Below, in pieces: positions 26,301 through 34,409 of a stretch of 64,000 bases of DNA. The notes below the pieces were generated by a model. It was given only the letters and a program-made list of their open reading frames with translations, did not search any database and had not been told where the DNA came from. The stretch covers positions 1 through 64,000 of the forward strand of contig JBNKZU010000013.1 in the NCBI GenBank assembly GCA_050301795.1, read 5' to 3'. The stretch is from JBNKZU01 sp050301795. GTDB taxonomy: Bacteria; Pseudomonadota; Gammaproteobacteria; Thiohalomonadales; Thiohalomonadaceae. The stretch's first letter is position 1; each line of letters begins with the position of its first letter. The position numbers were made by a program, and so were the translations under genes.

Positions 26301-26592
26301 TGGTACGGGTTATAGTTCACTCGGATATCTTAAACGCTACCCGATGGATACACTTAAGATTGATCGTTCATTCATTAATGACATCCTTGATGATAAAGGT
26401 GACGCTTCACTGGTTGAGGCGATCATCTCAATGTCACATAGTTTAGGTCTGGATGTGGTTGCTGAGGGTGTAGAGAATGAAGGCCAACTTGAATTACTAA
26501 AACAGTTAGGATGTGACAAAGCACAAGGTTTCTTGATTGGTAAGCCGGTTAGGCCAGAAGAGATTGACCTTCCTAAAGCGATCAATATGTAG
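23365..26592 (+). CDS. Membrane DAHL-PAS-GGDEF-EAL cyclic-di-GMP enzyme
   Basis: A 1075-residue signalling protein. Membrane segment 1 (about 12-27) and segment 2 (about 247-266) enclose a helical periplasmic DAHL-type sensor. Three PAS regions follow (about 275-395, 405-520, 530-650; the last two contain ITDT plus GY and IGxxP). The GGDEF domain has an intact RFGGDEF near residue 727. The EAL domain (from about 825) keeps EALVRW, LEITEG, DDFGTGYSS and AEGVE, so both synthesis and hydrolysis of c-di-GMP look possible. Its ATG overlaps the stop of the peroxidase-like gene, so the two are one operon. The signal sensed is unknown; redox or peroxide is an inference. Confidence 0.92.
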   Translation: MMLQRSSGLVQYSLIIAMIAIVFVYFQTRTIDVEQHNRRVDLLLQLKQAEGKLDRDILQVTSFLLVQYDPFVETTHEIKSLSEKILIDDLSIGEVDYHLIIDKYLASLKDKFELLERIKSKAALVRNGLHYLPVLIDNVKSEDILIGDELSQILNHIYHYYILPSELDTLTIINEINDFRNAYNVDKSENSMIKDTIFHMEANLQLSHELLLLRDNYMTIPSDKRFDELYDYYNNYYAEKSRIAEIFSLTIVLFTVALLIGLGFAINRIIRERNRSEYSHNQLVDAVNSLSEAFALFSSTGELILYNYRFIEFYPWINKRLKNGLTLHEFSRLNHDNGLVSENVNDDLQANVTDMNSLSRTSHIEHLVDGRWYLASDSKTTSGELVCVRVDITDTKESEIELRKLYRALEQSPVTVMITDTQGTIEYVNPKFVETTGYTEDEAIGQKPSILKSGNMEDEDYKELWETISSGNTWSGEFQNRKKDGTVYFESTSISPVRDTSGNIINYISIKEDITTRKKVEDQLRMNATVFETASEGIVITDTNNVIKTVNPAFTRITGYGLDEVIGKTPAILNSGLHDDEFYKELWSSLNSKGYWNGEIWNRRKDSAIYPEWLSIAAIKDESGDVQEYVAVFSDITRRKQDEEQIRHQANFDALTKLPNRSLLVDRLSQAIVSAKRLSHKVALLFIDLDRFKSVNDSLGHVTGDELLKQVAKRIGECVSESDTVARFGGDEFVIVLPDIVKANEAADVAQRVISAIDQSYRIFGREIYVGASIGITIYPDDSHDSNTMLRNADMAMYRAKEAGRNNYQYYTSLMNEQAQRRMELERDLRKAVDNNDFFLVYQPIISIKTGDIIAVEALVRWQHPRKGVIGSDIFIPVAEETGLIGTLGRWILKEACLQVSDWKSQGLDIKVNVNISSRQLTLGLETSEINDIIKKSGISSSLLMLEITEGFLLDGTRPTMKWLNEIKKMGIGLAIDDFGTGYSSLGYLKRYPMDTLKIDRSFINDILDDKGDASLVEAIISMSHSLGLDVVAEGVENEGQLELLKQLGCDKAQGFLIGKPVRPEEIDLPKAINM

Positions 26593-26606
26593 CACGCTTT
26601 AATCTT

Positions 26607-27554
26607 TTATACCTTATCGATATCACCTCTATTCATAGTTGAGGTAACAAATCGGATTGTTGAAGGGCTTATCGATACGGTTGCCGGAGTATAGCCAACA
26701 AACTCCCCATCCATCTCAATGGGTAGCTTTTCTTTACCTGTTTCGATATGACACGATTGACCTTTTAGGTATTCAATCTCTGGGTTGTTGAGCTTCTCGC
26801 ATCGCTTGAGTTGTTTAAGATGAGTTAGATAATCAAGAAGTGAGATATTGCCAAGTTTAACTAGCTCAAAATGACCACTATTAACGTGTGCCTCTGGGGC
26901 AATTCCAAGGCCATGACCAAAATAGCGACCATTGGCAACAATCATGCTCATCATTCTTCCATTCAAGATTTCACCTTCGTCAGTAGTTACCATCATTGTG
27001 CTGTTTTTATACTTAATCAGACCCTCTACGATTGCAGCATGATAGGCAATGGCAGATCCAAACGGCTTCTTGCGACGGTTGACGATATCTGCAATAACAG
27101 CGCCAATGCCAACGTCAAACACATTTACAAAGTAGCGAGTTTCTTGATTGCCATCGATGTTAGTGAAGGATACCTGACCAACATCAACCTCAGTCATAAT
27201 CGCATTACGATGGTTGGCAATGATCTCCTTAAGTGAGTGGGTTCGACCAATTGTCCGCGAAAAGTCGTTACCACTGCCTAAGGGTAGAATTGCCATAGCG
27301 GTGTTTGAGCGTACCTGCTGATCAAATGCCATCAATCCATTAACGGCTTCGTTCACGCTACCGTCACCACCAGCAATAATGAGCAGATTGCAGCGACTAC
27401 TTAACGCGTGTTTGGTCAGCGCTTCAGCATTGATCTCTGGTGTGGTTTCCAGGACTGAATAGTGATACTGGTGCCGATCAAGCTCCTGAAGTTGCTGTTC
27501 AAGTTTGGCACGATAACGGGTAGTCCCGTTGACGATCACTGATAAATTCTGCAA
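26607..27554 (-). CDS. Diacylglycerol kinase-family lipid kinase (YegS/DagK-like)
   Basis: A 315-residue lipid kinase. The catalytic N-terminal domain carries IIAGGDGSVNEAV and PLGSGNDFSRTIG, the nucleotide-binding loops of this fold. The C-terminal beta-sandwich begins around residue 130 and ends with PIEMDGEFVGYTP, which fits the family. Lipid substrate may be diacylglycerol, phosphatidylglycerol or sphingosine-like; the sequence does not decide. It is convergent with the c-di-GMP enzyme gene and divergent from clpS. Confidence 0.9.
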   Translation of the reverse strand: MQNLSVIVNGTTRYRAKLEQQLQELDRHQYHYSVLETTPEINAEALTKHALSSRCNLLIIAGGDGSVNEAVNGLMAFDQQVRSNTAMAILPLGSGNDFSRTIGRTHSLKEIIANHRNAIMTEVDVGQVSFTNIDGNQETRYFVNVFDVGIGAVIADIVNRRKKPFGSAIAYHAAIVEGLIKYKNSTMMVTTDEGEILNGRMMSMIVANGRYFGHGLGIAPEAHVNSGHFELVKLGNISLLDYLTHLKQLKRCEKLNNPEIEYLKGQSCHIETGKEKLPIEMDGEFVGYTPATVSISPSTIRFVTSTMNRGDIDKV

Positions 27555-27799
27555 ATCTACGTTCCTAATCGAAATGTCGATGGGTTGTCGTATTCTAATC
27601 TTGTTTCATGGAGAGCTAAAAATATCATACATTTCAGTTGTATAGGTGGGTGTCTCCAATAATCTTTAATTTTAGGGAATCGATGCTTCACTCAGATTTA
27701 ATCTCGATTTATCCCTTCTGCATTGATATCTGATGGATTTGCTCCAACATTGTGTAAAATGTCTCATTATTAATAGCGATTGATAGCAAAAGGTAGGTT

Positions 27800-28120
27800 A
27801 TGGGACACGATACAGACCATGAAGATGATGGTTCAGTCGTCGTAGAGGAGAGTCGGCCAAAACTGAAACGACCTCCGATGTATAAGGTGATTCTGCTCAA
27901 TGATGACTACACCCCCATGGACTTTGTTGTCTATGTTTTGGAGCGATTCTTTAGAATGGATACACCAATGGCAACCAAGATTATGTTGGATGTTCACACG
28001 CAAGGGAAAGGGGTGTGTGGAATATACCCTAGGGATATCGCAGAGACCAAGGTGGGACAGGTGAATGAGTTTTCGAAGAAGAATAAACATCCATTAAAGT
28101 GTGTAATGGAGGTCGAGTAG
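27800..28120 (+). CDS. clpS: ClpS adaptor of the N-end rule
   Basis: A 106-residue adaptor that binds ClpA and presents N-degron substrates. The flexible acidic N-terminus is followed by the core KVILLNDDYTPMDFVVYVL, whose Asn-Asp and Met line the N-degron pocket, and by HTQGKGVCGIYPRDIAETK. It overlaps or closely abuts clpA, whose start is 8 bases after the clpS stop. An AAAGGTAGG-like ribosome site precedes the ATG. Confidence 0.97.
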   Translation: MGHDTDHEDDGSVVVEESRPKLKRPPMYKVILLNDDYTPMDFVVYVLERFFRMDTPMATKIMLDVHTQGKGVCGIYPRDIAETKVGQVNEFSKKNKHPLKCVMEVE

Positions 28121-28128
28121 AGAAGGCT

Positions 28129-30378
28129 ATGCTAAGTAAAGAACTGGAAATAACCCTCAATCGTGCGTTTAAGTATGCACACGACCATAACCATGAGTTT
28201 GTTACGGTGGAGCACCTGCTGCTCTCTTTGCTCGATTCTCCTAATGCTGCTCCGGTTCTTCAGGGTTGTGACGTCAATATCGAACAGCTACGACAGGAGT
28301 TGAGCGATTTTCTGGACAGCACACAACCATTGCTGGGTGAGGAAGATGAGCAGGAGACCCAACCGACACTCGGCTTTCAGCGGGTGATTCAACGTGCTGT
28401 TTTTCAGGTTCAATCATCAGAGCAGGAGGAGGTTACCGGTGCTAACCTTTTAGTCGCACTCTTTAGTGAAAAAGAGTCTCATGCACTCTATCTTCTGGGT
28501 CGACAGGGTCTTGAACGTATTGACGTTGTGAGTTTTCTGTCACACCAGGATCTTGATAGTGATATGGCTACAGATAGTACTGACGATGAGCAAGGCGAGC
28601 CGAATCACTCCGAGAGTGCATTATCGAAATATGCCACTAATCTTAATGAGATGGCACGTCAAGGCAAGATCGATCCGCTTATCGGACGTGATCGTGAAGT
28701 CGAACGTACCATTCAAATCCTGTGTCGTCGTCGAAAGAATAATCCGCTATTTGTCGGAGAGGCTGGCGTTGGCAAGACAGCACTGGCCGAAGGGCTTGCG
28801 AAGCGTATTGTTGATGAACAAGTACCCACAATCCTGAAAGAGGCTGTGATCTATTCACTCGATTTGGGTGGTTTACTCGCAGGCACAAAGTATCGTGGTG
28901 ATTTTGAAAAGCGGCTTAAAGGCGTACTGGCACAGCTAAAAAGAGAACCTCATTCGATACTGTTTATCGATGAGATACACACCATCATCGGTGCCGGTTC
29001 AACCTCTGGTGGTACAATGGATGCATCCAATTTGATTAAGCCGGTGTTGGCATCCGGCGAGTTGCGCTGCATCGGTTCGACAACCTATCAGGAGTATCGA
29101 GGCATCTTCGAGAAGGATCATGCACTGACACGACGTTTCCAGAAAATAGATGTTATTGAACCCACTGTTGAAGAGACCGTTCAGATCCTTAATGGTCTTA
29201 AGAGCCGTTTTGAAGCGCATCACGATGTGACCTATACCCTTGAGGCACTTGAACAGGCCGCAGAACTTTCCGACCGACATATCAATGAGCGTCATCTGCC
29301 CGATAAAGCGATCGATGTGATTGATGAAGCGGGAGCCTCAGAGCGCCTTAAGAGCGATGCTGATCGTGAAAAGGTCATTGATGTGGCTCAGATAGAACGT
29401 GTCATTGCACAAATTGCGCGTATACCACCAAAACAGGTGAGCAGTTCAGATAAGCAGAATTTAAAGAATCTGGAGCGAGATCTTAAGTTAATGATCTTTG
29501 GTCAGGATGATGCCATTAGCAATCTTTCAACTGCGATCAAGCTATCAAGATCAGGGTTGGGTCAAGAGTCACAGCCGATTGCATCGTTCCTGTTTGCAGG
29601 GCCGACAGGGGTTGGAAAAACCGAGGTGACACGGCAACTGGCAAAGACGCTTGGAATAGAGCTCATTCGATTCGATATGTCTGAGTATATGGAGCGTCAT
29701 ACCGTATCACGTTTGATTGGCGCACCTCCGGGATATGTTGGATTTGATCAAGGCGGGCTTTTAACCGAGGCGGTTACAAAAAATCCACACGCGGTTCTGC
29801 TGTTGGATGAGATCGAGAAAGCGCATCCCGAGGTATATAACCTACTGCTTCAGGTGATGGATCATGGAACACTGACAGATAATAACGGACGTATTGCCGA
29901 TTTTCGGAATGTGATCATTGTGATGACAACCAATCTAGGTGCCGAACAGATCGCGAAGCGATCTATGGGCTTTACTGAGCAGGATCATAGCGGTGATAGT
30001 TCCGAGGTTATTGAACGTCACTTCACCCCTGAGTTTCGTAACCGTCTTGATGGCGTTATTCAGTTCAGTGCATTAGATGAAGATACCATCCTGCATGTGG
30101 TTGATAAATTCCTGATGGAACTGGAAACCCAGTTAGAGGATAAAGATGTCTATCTACATTGGGGTGATGATGTCCGCCGTTATCTTGCAAAACGTGGCTT
30201 CGAAAAGACGATGGGTGCTCGTCCAATGGCGCGTGTGATCAAAGAGTTAATCAAAAAACCTCTGGCTGAAGAGCTGCTATTTGGTCGTCTTGAGCACGGT
30301 GGGGAGGTTGAAATTCGAGTGGAAGAGAATCAACTACAGTTTGAGATCACCGAAGCGACATTGGAGACTATCTCATAA
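28129..30378 (+). CDS. clpA: ATP-dependent Clp protease ATPase subunit ClpA
   Basis: A 749-residue AAA+ unfoldase that works with ClpP. It has an N-domain (1-145), a first AAA module with GEAGVGKTALAEG and a second with GPTGVGKTEVTRQ, SEYMERH and the sensor region GARPMARVIKELI. The ATG at 28129 (MLSKELEITLN) matches the family and has a GAGAAGG site; a frame extension to 28099 would overlap clpS. ClpP is not in this window. Order clpS-clpA is conserved; infA follows E. coli clpA but is 5 kb further on here. Confidence 0.97.
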   Translation: MLSKELEITLNRAFKYAHDHNHEFVTVEHLLLSLLDSPNAAPVLQGCDVNIEQLRQELSDFLDSTQPLLGEEDEQETQPTLGFQRVIQRAVFQVQSSEQEEVTGANLLVALFSEKESHALYLLGRQGLERIDVVSFLSHQDLDSDMATDSTDDEQGEPNHSESALSKYATNLNEMARQGKIDPLIGRDREVERTIQILCRRRKNNPLFVGEAGVGKTALAEGLAKRIVDEQVPTILKEAVIYSLDLGGLLAGTKYRGDFEKRLKGVLAQLKREPHSILFIDEIHTIIGAGSTSGGTMDASNLIKPVLASGELRCIGSTTYQEYRGIFEKDHALTRRFQKIDVIEPTVEETVQILNGLKSRFEAHHDVTYTLEALEQAAELSDRHINERHLPDKAIDVIDEAGASERLKSDADREKVIDVAQIERVIAQIARIPPKQVSSSDKQNLKNLERDLKLMIFGQDDAISNLSTAIKLSRSGLGQESQPIASFLFAGPTGVGKTEVTRQLAKTLGIELIRFDMSEYMERHTVSRLIGAPPGYVGFDQGGLLTEAVTKNPHAVLLLDEIEKAHPEVYNLLLQVMDHGTLTDNNGRIADFRNVIIVMTTNLGAEQIAKRSMGFTEQDHSGDSSEVIERHFTPEFRNRLDGVIQFSALDEDTILHVVDKFLMELETQLEDKDVYLHWGDDVRRYLAKRGFEKTMGARPMARVIKELIKKPLAEELLFGRLEHGGEVEIRVEENQLQFEITEATLETIS

Positions 30379-30397
30379 AGAGAGCTTCATAAGAGTA

Positions 30398-31168
30398 TTA
30401 ATGCTGGAGCAACAATCCTGTTGCTATCAGTGAGAGCAGGCTTGCCATGATCTTTCTCATTATCGATTCACAGATAACACGACTAAATCGACTGCCGATA
30501 TAGACACCCGGCAACGAGCCTGCGAGTAGCATCAGAAGCAGTTGTGTATCGATATTCCCCATCTGTAGATGTCCCATCGCTGCCATAAATGTTAAAGGCA
30601 GTGCATGGGCTATATCAGTTCCGACAATGCGTGACATCGGCAATAACGGATAGAGCAGTATCAAAAATGCCGCGCCTAGAGCGCCGGCTCCGACAGAAGT
30701 AATCGTAACCAGCAAACCAATCACAAAGCCGAGAATGATAGTAAGTGTTTTACTGTTATTTGATAGCTGCAGTGTTGTCGCCGAATCAGTTTTTCTTTGA
30801 GGCAAAAGCAGCATTGCAGCGGTCATCAATAGCGTTATTGCCAGTAATGAGGTAATAAGCTTGTCACTGTTAAACCATGTGACACTATTAAGCATGTAGA
30901 GCGCAATCAATGAACCGGGAATACTTCCGCCAAGCAGACGAGCGACCACAGGCCACACCACTGTTCCCATTCGGTGGTGTGAATAGACACCACCAGCTTT
31001 TGTGATCGAGGCATAGAGTAGATCTGTCCCGACAGCAACAGATGGCGGGATGCCATAATAGATCAGAAAAGGTGTCATTATCGCGCCGCCACCTACGCCA
31101 CAGATGCCGATGACTATTCCCACCAGTAGTCCGGCAGTAGTGAGAATGAGATCAAATGCTTCGATCAT
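30398..31168 (-). CDS. TauE/SafE family sulfite/anion exporter
   Basis: A 256-residue inner-membrane protein with about 8 hydrophobic segments. The family repeat appears as GICGVGGGAIMTPFLI near the N-terminus and as GAGALGAAFL in the second half. Members export sulfite, sulfonates or other anions. It overlaps the siroheme reductase gene by 4 bases (ATGA type), so a role in exporting excess sulfite or importing a sulfur compound is likely. It is last in the minus-strand sulfur assimilation run. Confidence 0.9.
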   Translation of the reverse strand: MIEAFDLILTTAGLLVGIVIGICGVGGGAIMTPFLIYYGIPPSVAVGTDLLYASITKAGGVYSHHRMGTVVWPVVARLLGGSIPGSLIALYMLNSVTWFNSDKLITSLLAITLLMTAAMLLLPQRKTDSATTLQLSNNSKTLTIILGFVIGLLVTITSVGAGALGAAFLILLYPLLPMSRIVGTDIAHALPLTFMAAMGHLQMGNIDTQLLLMLLAGSLPGVYIGSRFSRVICESIMRKIMASLLSLIATGLLLQH

Positions 31169-33225
31169 TTTGCAGAGGTCTTTTTTGGTTTGGCACGAAT
31201 GTCAGCTTGTATCGTACGAATGGTGGCACGATTATTTTGCAGCCATTGATTGATCTGCTCTGATACTGGAGGATAGTTAAGCTCATCAACGTGTTTGAGC
31301 AATGTTTCAACACGATCGATTAATAGAATCACCTCTTTAAACTCAGAGCGCTCATCGTTACTAACAATCTCTTTTAGCAGTGATAATGAGTCGATAAGTT
31401 GGTCATCATCAATGAGCCTTTTTGAAATCAATAGTGCACGAGTTGCAGTGAGCAATACCTGCTCAAGTGATTGGACAGCATCAACCCACTTCGCTTTTGC
31501 AGCAAAGGCGGTTGCCATTCCACTTTCATAGCTTGCCTCTAGCAGAAGCTTGTTTACAGGGTCGGCCTTATTTCCAGCACACTCACCGATCCCGGCGCTT
31601 TTAATCCGGAATATCTCAGAGTCCCCATAATCACGAATCAAGGATTCAATCTCGTTTTCTGAGACCGTAGCGAGATCTGCCAATAAGCACTCAAAATAGT
31701 CCAAACTTTGTTCCCGGCTCCACTGATAGAAGCTCTGACCGCCAGAAGTATTTTGCAGATAGGAGTGCTCAATACGGTTCACCGCAGCGATGACTCTTTG
31801 TGCAGGTATGTTAGGGCCATTGAGTGCAAGCGCGCCCTGATGGCTACCGTTTCCACCAATATGAAAGGTATAGCTTGGTACCAGTTTGCCATGATGACGT
31901 ACACCACGACCTGATAGACCGATATCAATGATATTGGCATTGGCACAACCGTTCTGACAGCCATTAACGCCAATATTGAGGGTTGGGCGATGGTTGTCGA
32001 GATCTATTGCGATGGATTTCGAATCGGTAATACCCAAGGGGCAACTGACACTACCTGGGCAGTTACTCACTGTTTGCGATGCTGGCTTAACACCTATTTT
32101 TTGAAGTCGGTGCGATAGTGAGATTAAATCACTTTTTAACACATCAGGAATGATAAACCCTTGTCTGAAGTTTAATTTGATGGATTGAATTCCATAGTCT
32201 GAAAGCGTTTGTGAGATTTCACGAAGTTGAGATGCGCTTAATTCACCCTGCGGTACAGCAACAGGTAAAACAACAGTTGCATGGTTGTCGTAAACAAGTG
32301 GATTCGTAAACAAGGGTGGATTCACCTTGTTGTGAGGCGTGAGCCATTGTCCATAATGGCTGCGTCCCTTGTCATAGGCGCTTTTAGTTCTTTTAAGCTC
32401 AATGCGATATTGAGCCAGGAACTTCTCTGCACCCCACGCTTTAACGATAAACTTAAGTCGTGAGCGACTGCGACGATCACGGTCTGAATAGTGATCATGA
32501 AGTGCGATCACCGCTTCAACCACAGGAATAAGATCATCTTCAGTAATCAATGATTCAAGTACGATGGCTTCGATCGGCGAGGCACCTAATCCACCACCAA
32601 CAACCACTTTGAAACCATTAATGCCGTTCTCAGTGGTGGCGATAAAACCGAGATCCTGCACCAGCCCGTTGGCACAATCATGATGGCAGCCAGAGAAGCT
32701 GATTTTAAACTTGCGGGGCAACGCCTGCGTTAGCGGATGATGATTGAAATAGTGTGCCAGTTGTTGAATATATGGGTTTACATCAACATGTTGTTGCGGG
32801 CATACACCTGCAAAAGCACAACTTGTGATATTTCTGATGGTGTTGCCTCCAGCTTCACGAGTTGCAATATCGTAGGATGCCAGATGGCGCAGTAAAGCAG
32901 CACTGTTATTCAGTGTTACCGAGTAGAATTGAACATCCTGACGTGATGTTAGATGCAGATTATCGTTAGCGCTATAACGATCTAATGCTTCAGCTAATCC
33001 GGTGAGTTGGTAACGTGATAATTCACCTGTGGGTAATTTGGCACGAACCATCAACATTCCTTGTTGACGCTGGCCATAGATTCCCATTAATAGTCGTTCG
33101 CTTACAAACTGTTTGCTCGAGACCTTACCTTGACGGTAGCTCGTTACCAGGTTCTCATATTGCTCAAGATCATTCGGCCTGATTAATGGATTGATTCTTC
33201 TCATGGTATTGATGTTATTAGACAT
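31165..33225 (-). CDS. Siroheme [4Fe-4S] nitrite/sulfite reductase, probable assimilatory sulfite reductase
   Basis: A 686-residue ferredoxin-type reductase with the internal duplication of the sulfite/nitrite reductase family. The active siroheme-cluster motif is CPGSVSC (about residue 388) plus GCQNGC (about 423). The first half also has the same spacing, CAFAGVC (about 134) and GCHHDC (about 178). A C-terminal helical extension of about 180 residues follows GIGECAG. Context (APS reductase, thioredoxin-like protein, TauE/SafE exporter, CysB) favours reduction of sulfite to sulfide over nitrite. The ATG at 33225 overlaps the preceding stop. Electron donor is probably ferredoxin, as no flavoprotein partner is seen. 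Confidence 0.88.
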   Translation of the reverse strand: MSNNINTMRRINPLIRPNDLEQYENLVTSYRQGKVSSKQFVSERLLMGIYGQRQQGMLMVRAKLPTGELSRYQLTGLAEALDRYSANDNLHLTSRQDVQFYSVTLNNSAALLRHLASYDIATREAGGNTIRNITSCAFAGVCPQQHVDVNPYIQQLAHYFNHHPLTQALPRKFKISFSGCHHDCANGLVQDLGFIATTENGINGFKVVVGGGLGASPIEAIVLESLITEDDLIPVVEAVIALHDHYSDRDRRSRSRLKFIVKAWGAEKFLAQYRIELKRTKSAYDKGRSHYGQWLTPHNKVNPPLFTNPLVYDNHATVVLPVAVPQGELSASQLREISQTLSDYGIQSIKLNFRQGFIIPDVLKSDLISLSHRLQKIGVKPASQTVSNCPGSVSCPLGITDSKSIAIDLDNHRPTLNIGVNGCQNGCANANIIDIGLSGRGVRHHGKLVPSYTFHIGGNGSHQGALALNGPNIPAQRVIAAVNRIEHSYLQNTSGGQSFYQWSREQSLDYFECLLADLATVSENEIESLIRDYGDSEIFRIKSAGIGECAGNKADPVNKLLLEASYESGMATAFAAKAKWVDAVQSLEQVLLTATRALLISKRLIDDDQLIDSLSLLKEIVSNDERSEFKEVILLIDRVETLLKHVDELNYPPVSEQINQWLQNNRATIRTIQADIRAKPKKTSAK

Positions 33226-33544
33226 AATCTGCAACTCGATCAGGTAATGCGCTATTGGCAGCAGATTGAACATCCAACTTAAAATGTTCAGTTAGTAGCT
33301 GGTGGTGAGAATGGAACACAGCTTCACCTCCCCATTGATCACGCACGATAAAGAATGGCGCAGAGGTTACACGATGACGCACAGCAAGTTGGTAACCTTC
33401 ACTTTGAAGGTCATTCTCATCGGCAACGACGATGTGATCGATCTCCTCCCAAACACCACGTTTTTTCAATTCATATTCAGCGATATCACATTGTGGGCAA
33501 GCGCTTCCGGATGACTTGATCTTTTTTACCATTGTTAAAACCAT
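33218..33544 (-). CDS. Small thioredoxin-fold protein with CPQC motif
   Basis: A 108-residue protein with a redox motif CPQC at about residues 16-19. A cis-Pro site, TSAPFFIV, follows at about 60-67, the pattern of a thioredoxin or glutaredoxin fold. The ATG at 33544 has a good AGGAGAG ribosome site. It lies 12 bases after the APS reductase gene and overlaps the sulfite reductase gene, so it is cotranscribed with both. It may donate electrons to the APS reductase, which in plants uses a fused glutaredoxin-like domain. That role is inference. Confidence 0.8.
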   Translation of the reverse strand: MVLTMVKKIKSSGSACPQCDIAEYELKKRGVWEEIDHIVVADENDLQSEGYQLAVRHRVTSAPFFIVRDQWGGEAVFHSHHQLLTEHFKLDVQSAANSALPDRVADYV

Positions 33545-33556
33545 CTGATCTCTCCT

Positions 33557-34294
33557 TTATGAACGCTGATTAATGACATTTCCAACATGAAGACCACACT
33601 CTTTCTCGTCGGCGTTTTCCCACCACCAACGGCCTTCACGCTCATGTTGATTCGGTAAAACTGCCCTTGTGCATGGCTCACAACCAATGCTGATGAAGCC
33701 TTCACTGTGTAGCGGGTTGTATGGAACATCATTACTTCGGATGTAATTCCAAACATCATTTGAAGACCACAACGCCAAAGGATTGAACTTTGCCAACTCG
33801 TTGGTTGCCGTCGAGAAAGCCGTGTCGTGCTCAGCTACTGAGATCTCGGTACGAGTGCCCGGACTTTGATCCTGTCGCTGACCAGTGATCCATGCATTGA
33901 GTGTTGCTAAATGCTTTCGTAGTGGGGCAACCTTACGAATGGTGCAACACTCTTTATGTCCATCCCGGTAAAAGCTAAATAGCCCCTTCTGTTGAACTAA
34001 GGACTCAAGCGATTGGGTCTCGGGGGAGAGGATTGTGATATCGATCCCATAGTGGTTACGCACACGCTCAAGATATTGGTAGGTTTGTGCATGAAGTCTT
34101 CCGGTGTCTAATGAGAACACCTTAATATCCGGTTTTACCTTAACGGCCATATCAATTAAGACCACATCCTCAGCACCACTGAATGAGATGGCGATATTGT
34201 CGTAGTGCTCAATCGCCGCAGCGATAATCTCTTGTGGGTCTTTGTACTGATAATCACGCGCTAACTGCCGTAATTCGATATGGCTAATACTCAT
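33557..34294 (-). CDS. cysH: Assimilatory adenylyl-sulfate (APS) reductase
   Basis: A 245-residue CysH-family reductase that releases sulfite from activated sulfate. The P-loop-like SFSGAEDVVL and the SLDTGRLHAQTY loop are present. It has the [4Fe-4S] ligand pairs ECC (KECCTIRKV) and CEPC (GCEPCTRAVLP), which mark enzymes acting on APS rather than PAPS. The catalytic Cys is in the C-terminal KECGLH. The ATG at 34294 has an AAGGGG site; extension to 34336 lacks one. First gene of the sulfur run and divergent from cysB. cysD and cysN are not in the window. Confidence 0.94.
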   Translation of the reverse strand: MSISHIELRQLARDYQYKDPQEIIAAAIEHYDNIAISFSGAEDVVLIDMAVKVKPDIKVFSLDTGRLHAQTYQYLERVRNHYGIDITILSPETQSLESLVQQKGLFSFYRDGHKECCTIRKVAPLRKHLATLNAWITGQRQDQSPGTRTEISVAEHDTAFSTATNELAKFNPLALWSSNDVWNYIRSNDVPYNPLHSEGFISIGCEPCTRAVLPNQHEREGRWWWENADEKECGLHVGNVINQRS

Positions 34295-34409
34295 TTTCTT
34301 ACCCCTTAATGCTTTAAATAGATTCGATGGACGCAAATTATCAAAATAAATAAGTGGATAGAAATAATTAATTGGTATATATAAATAACAAATAGATATA
34401 AGGCGATTG

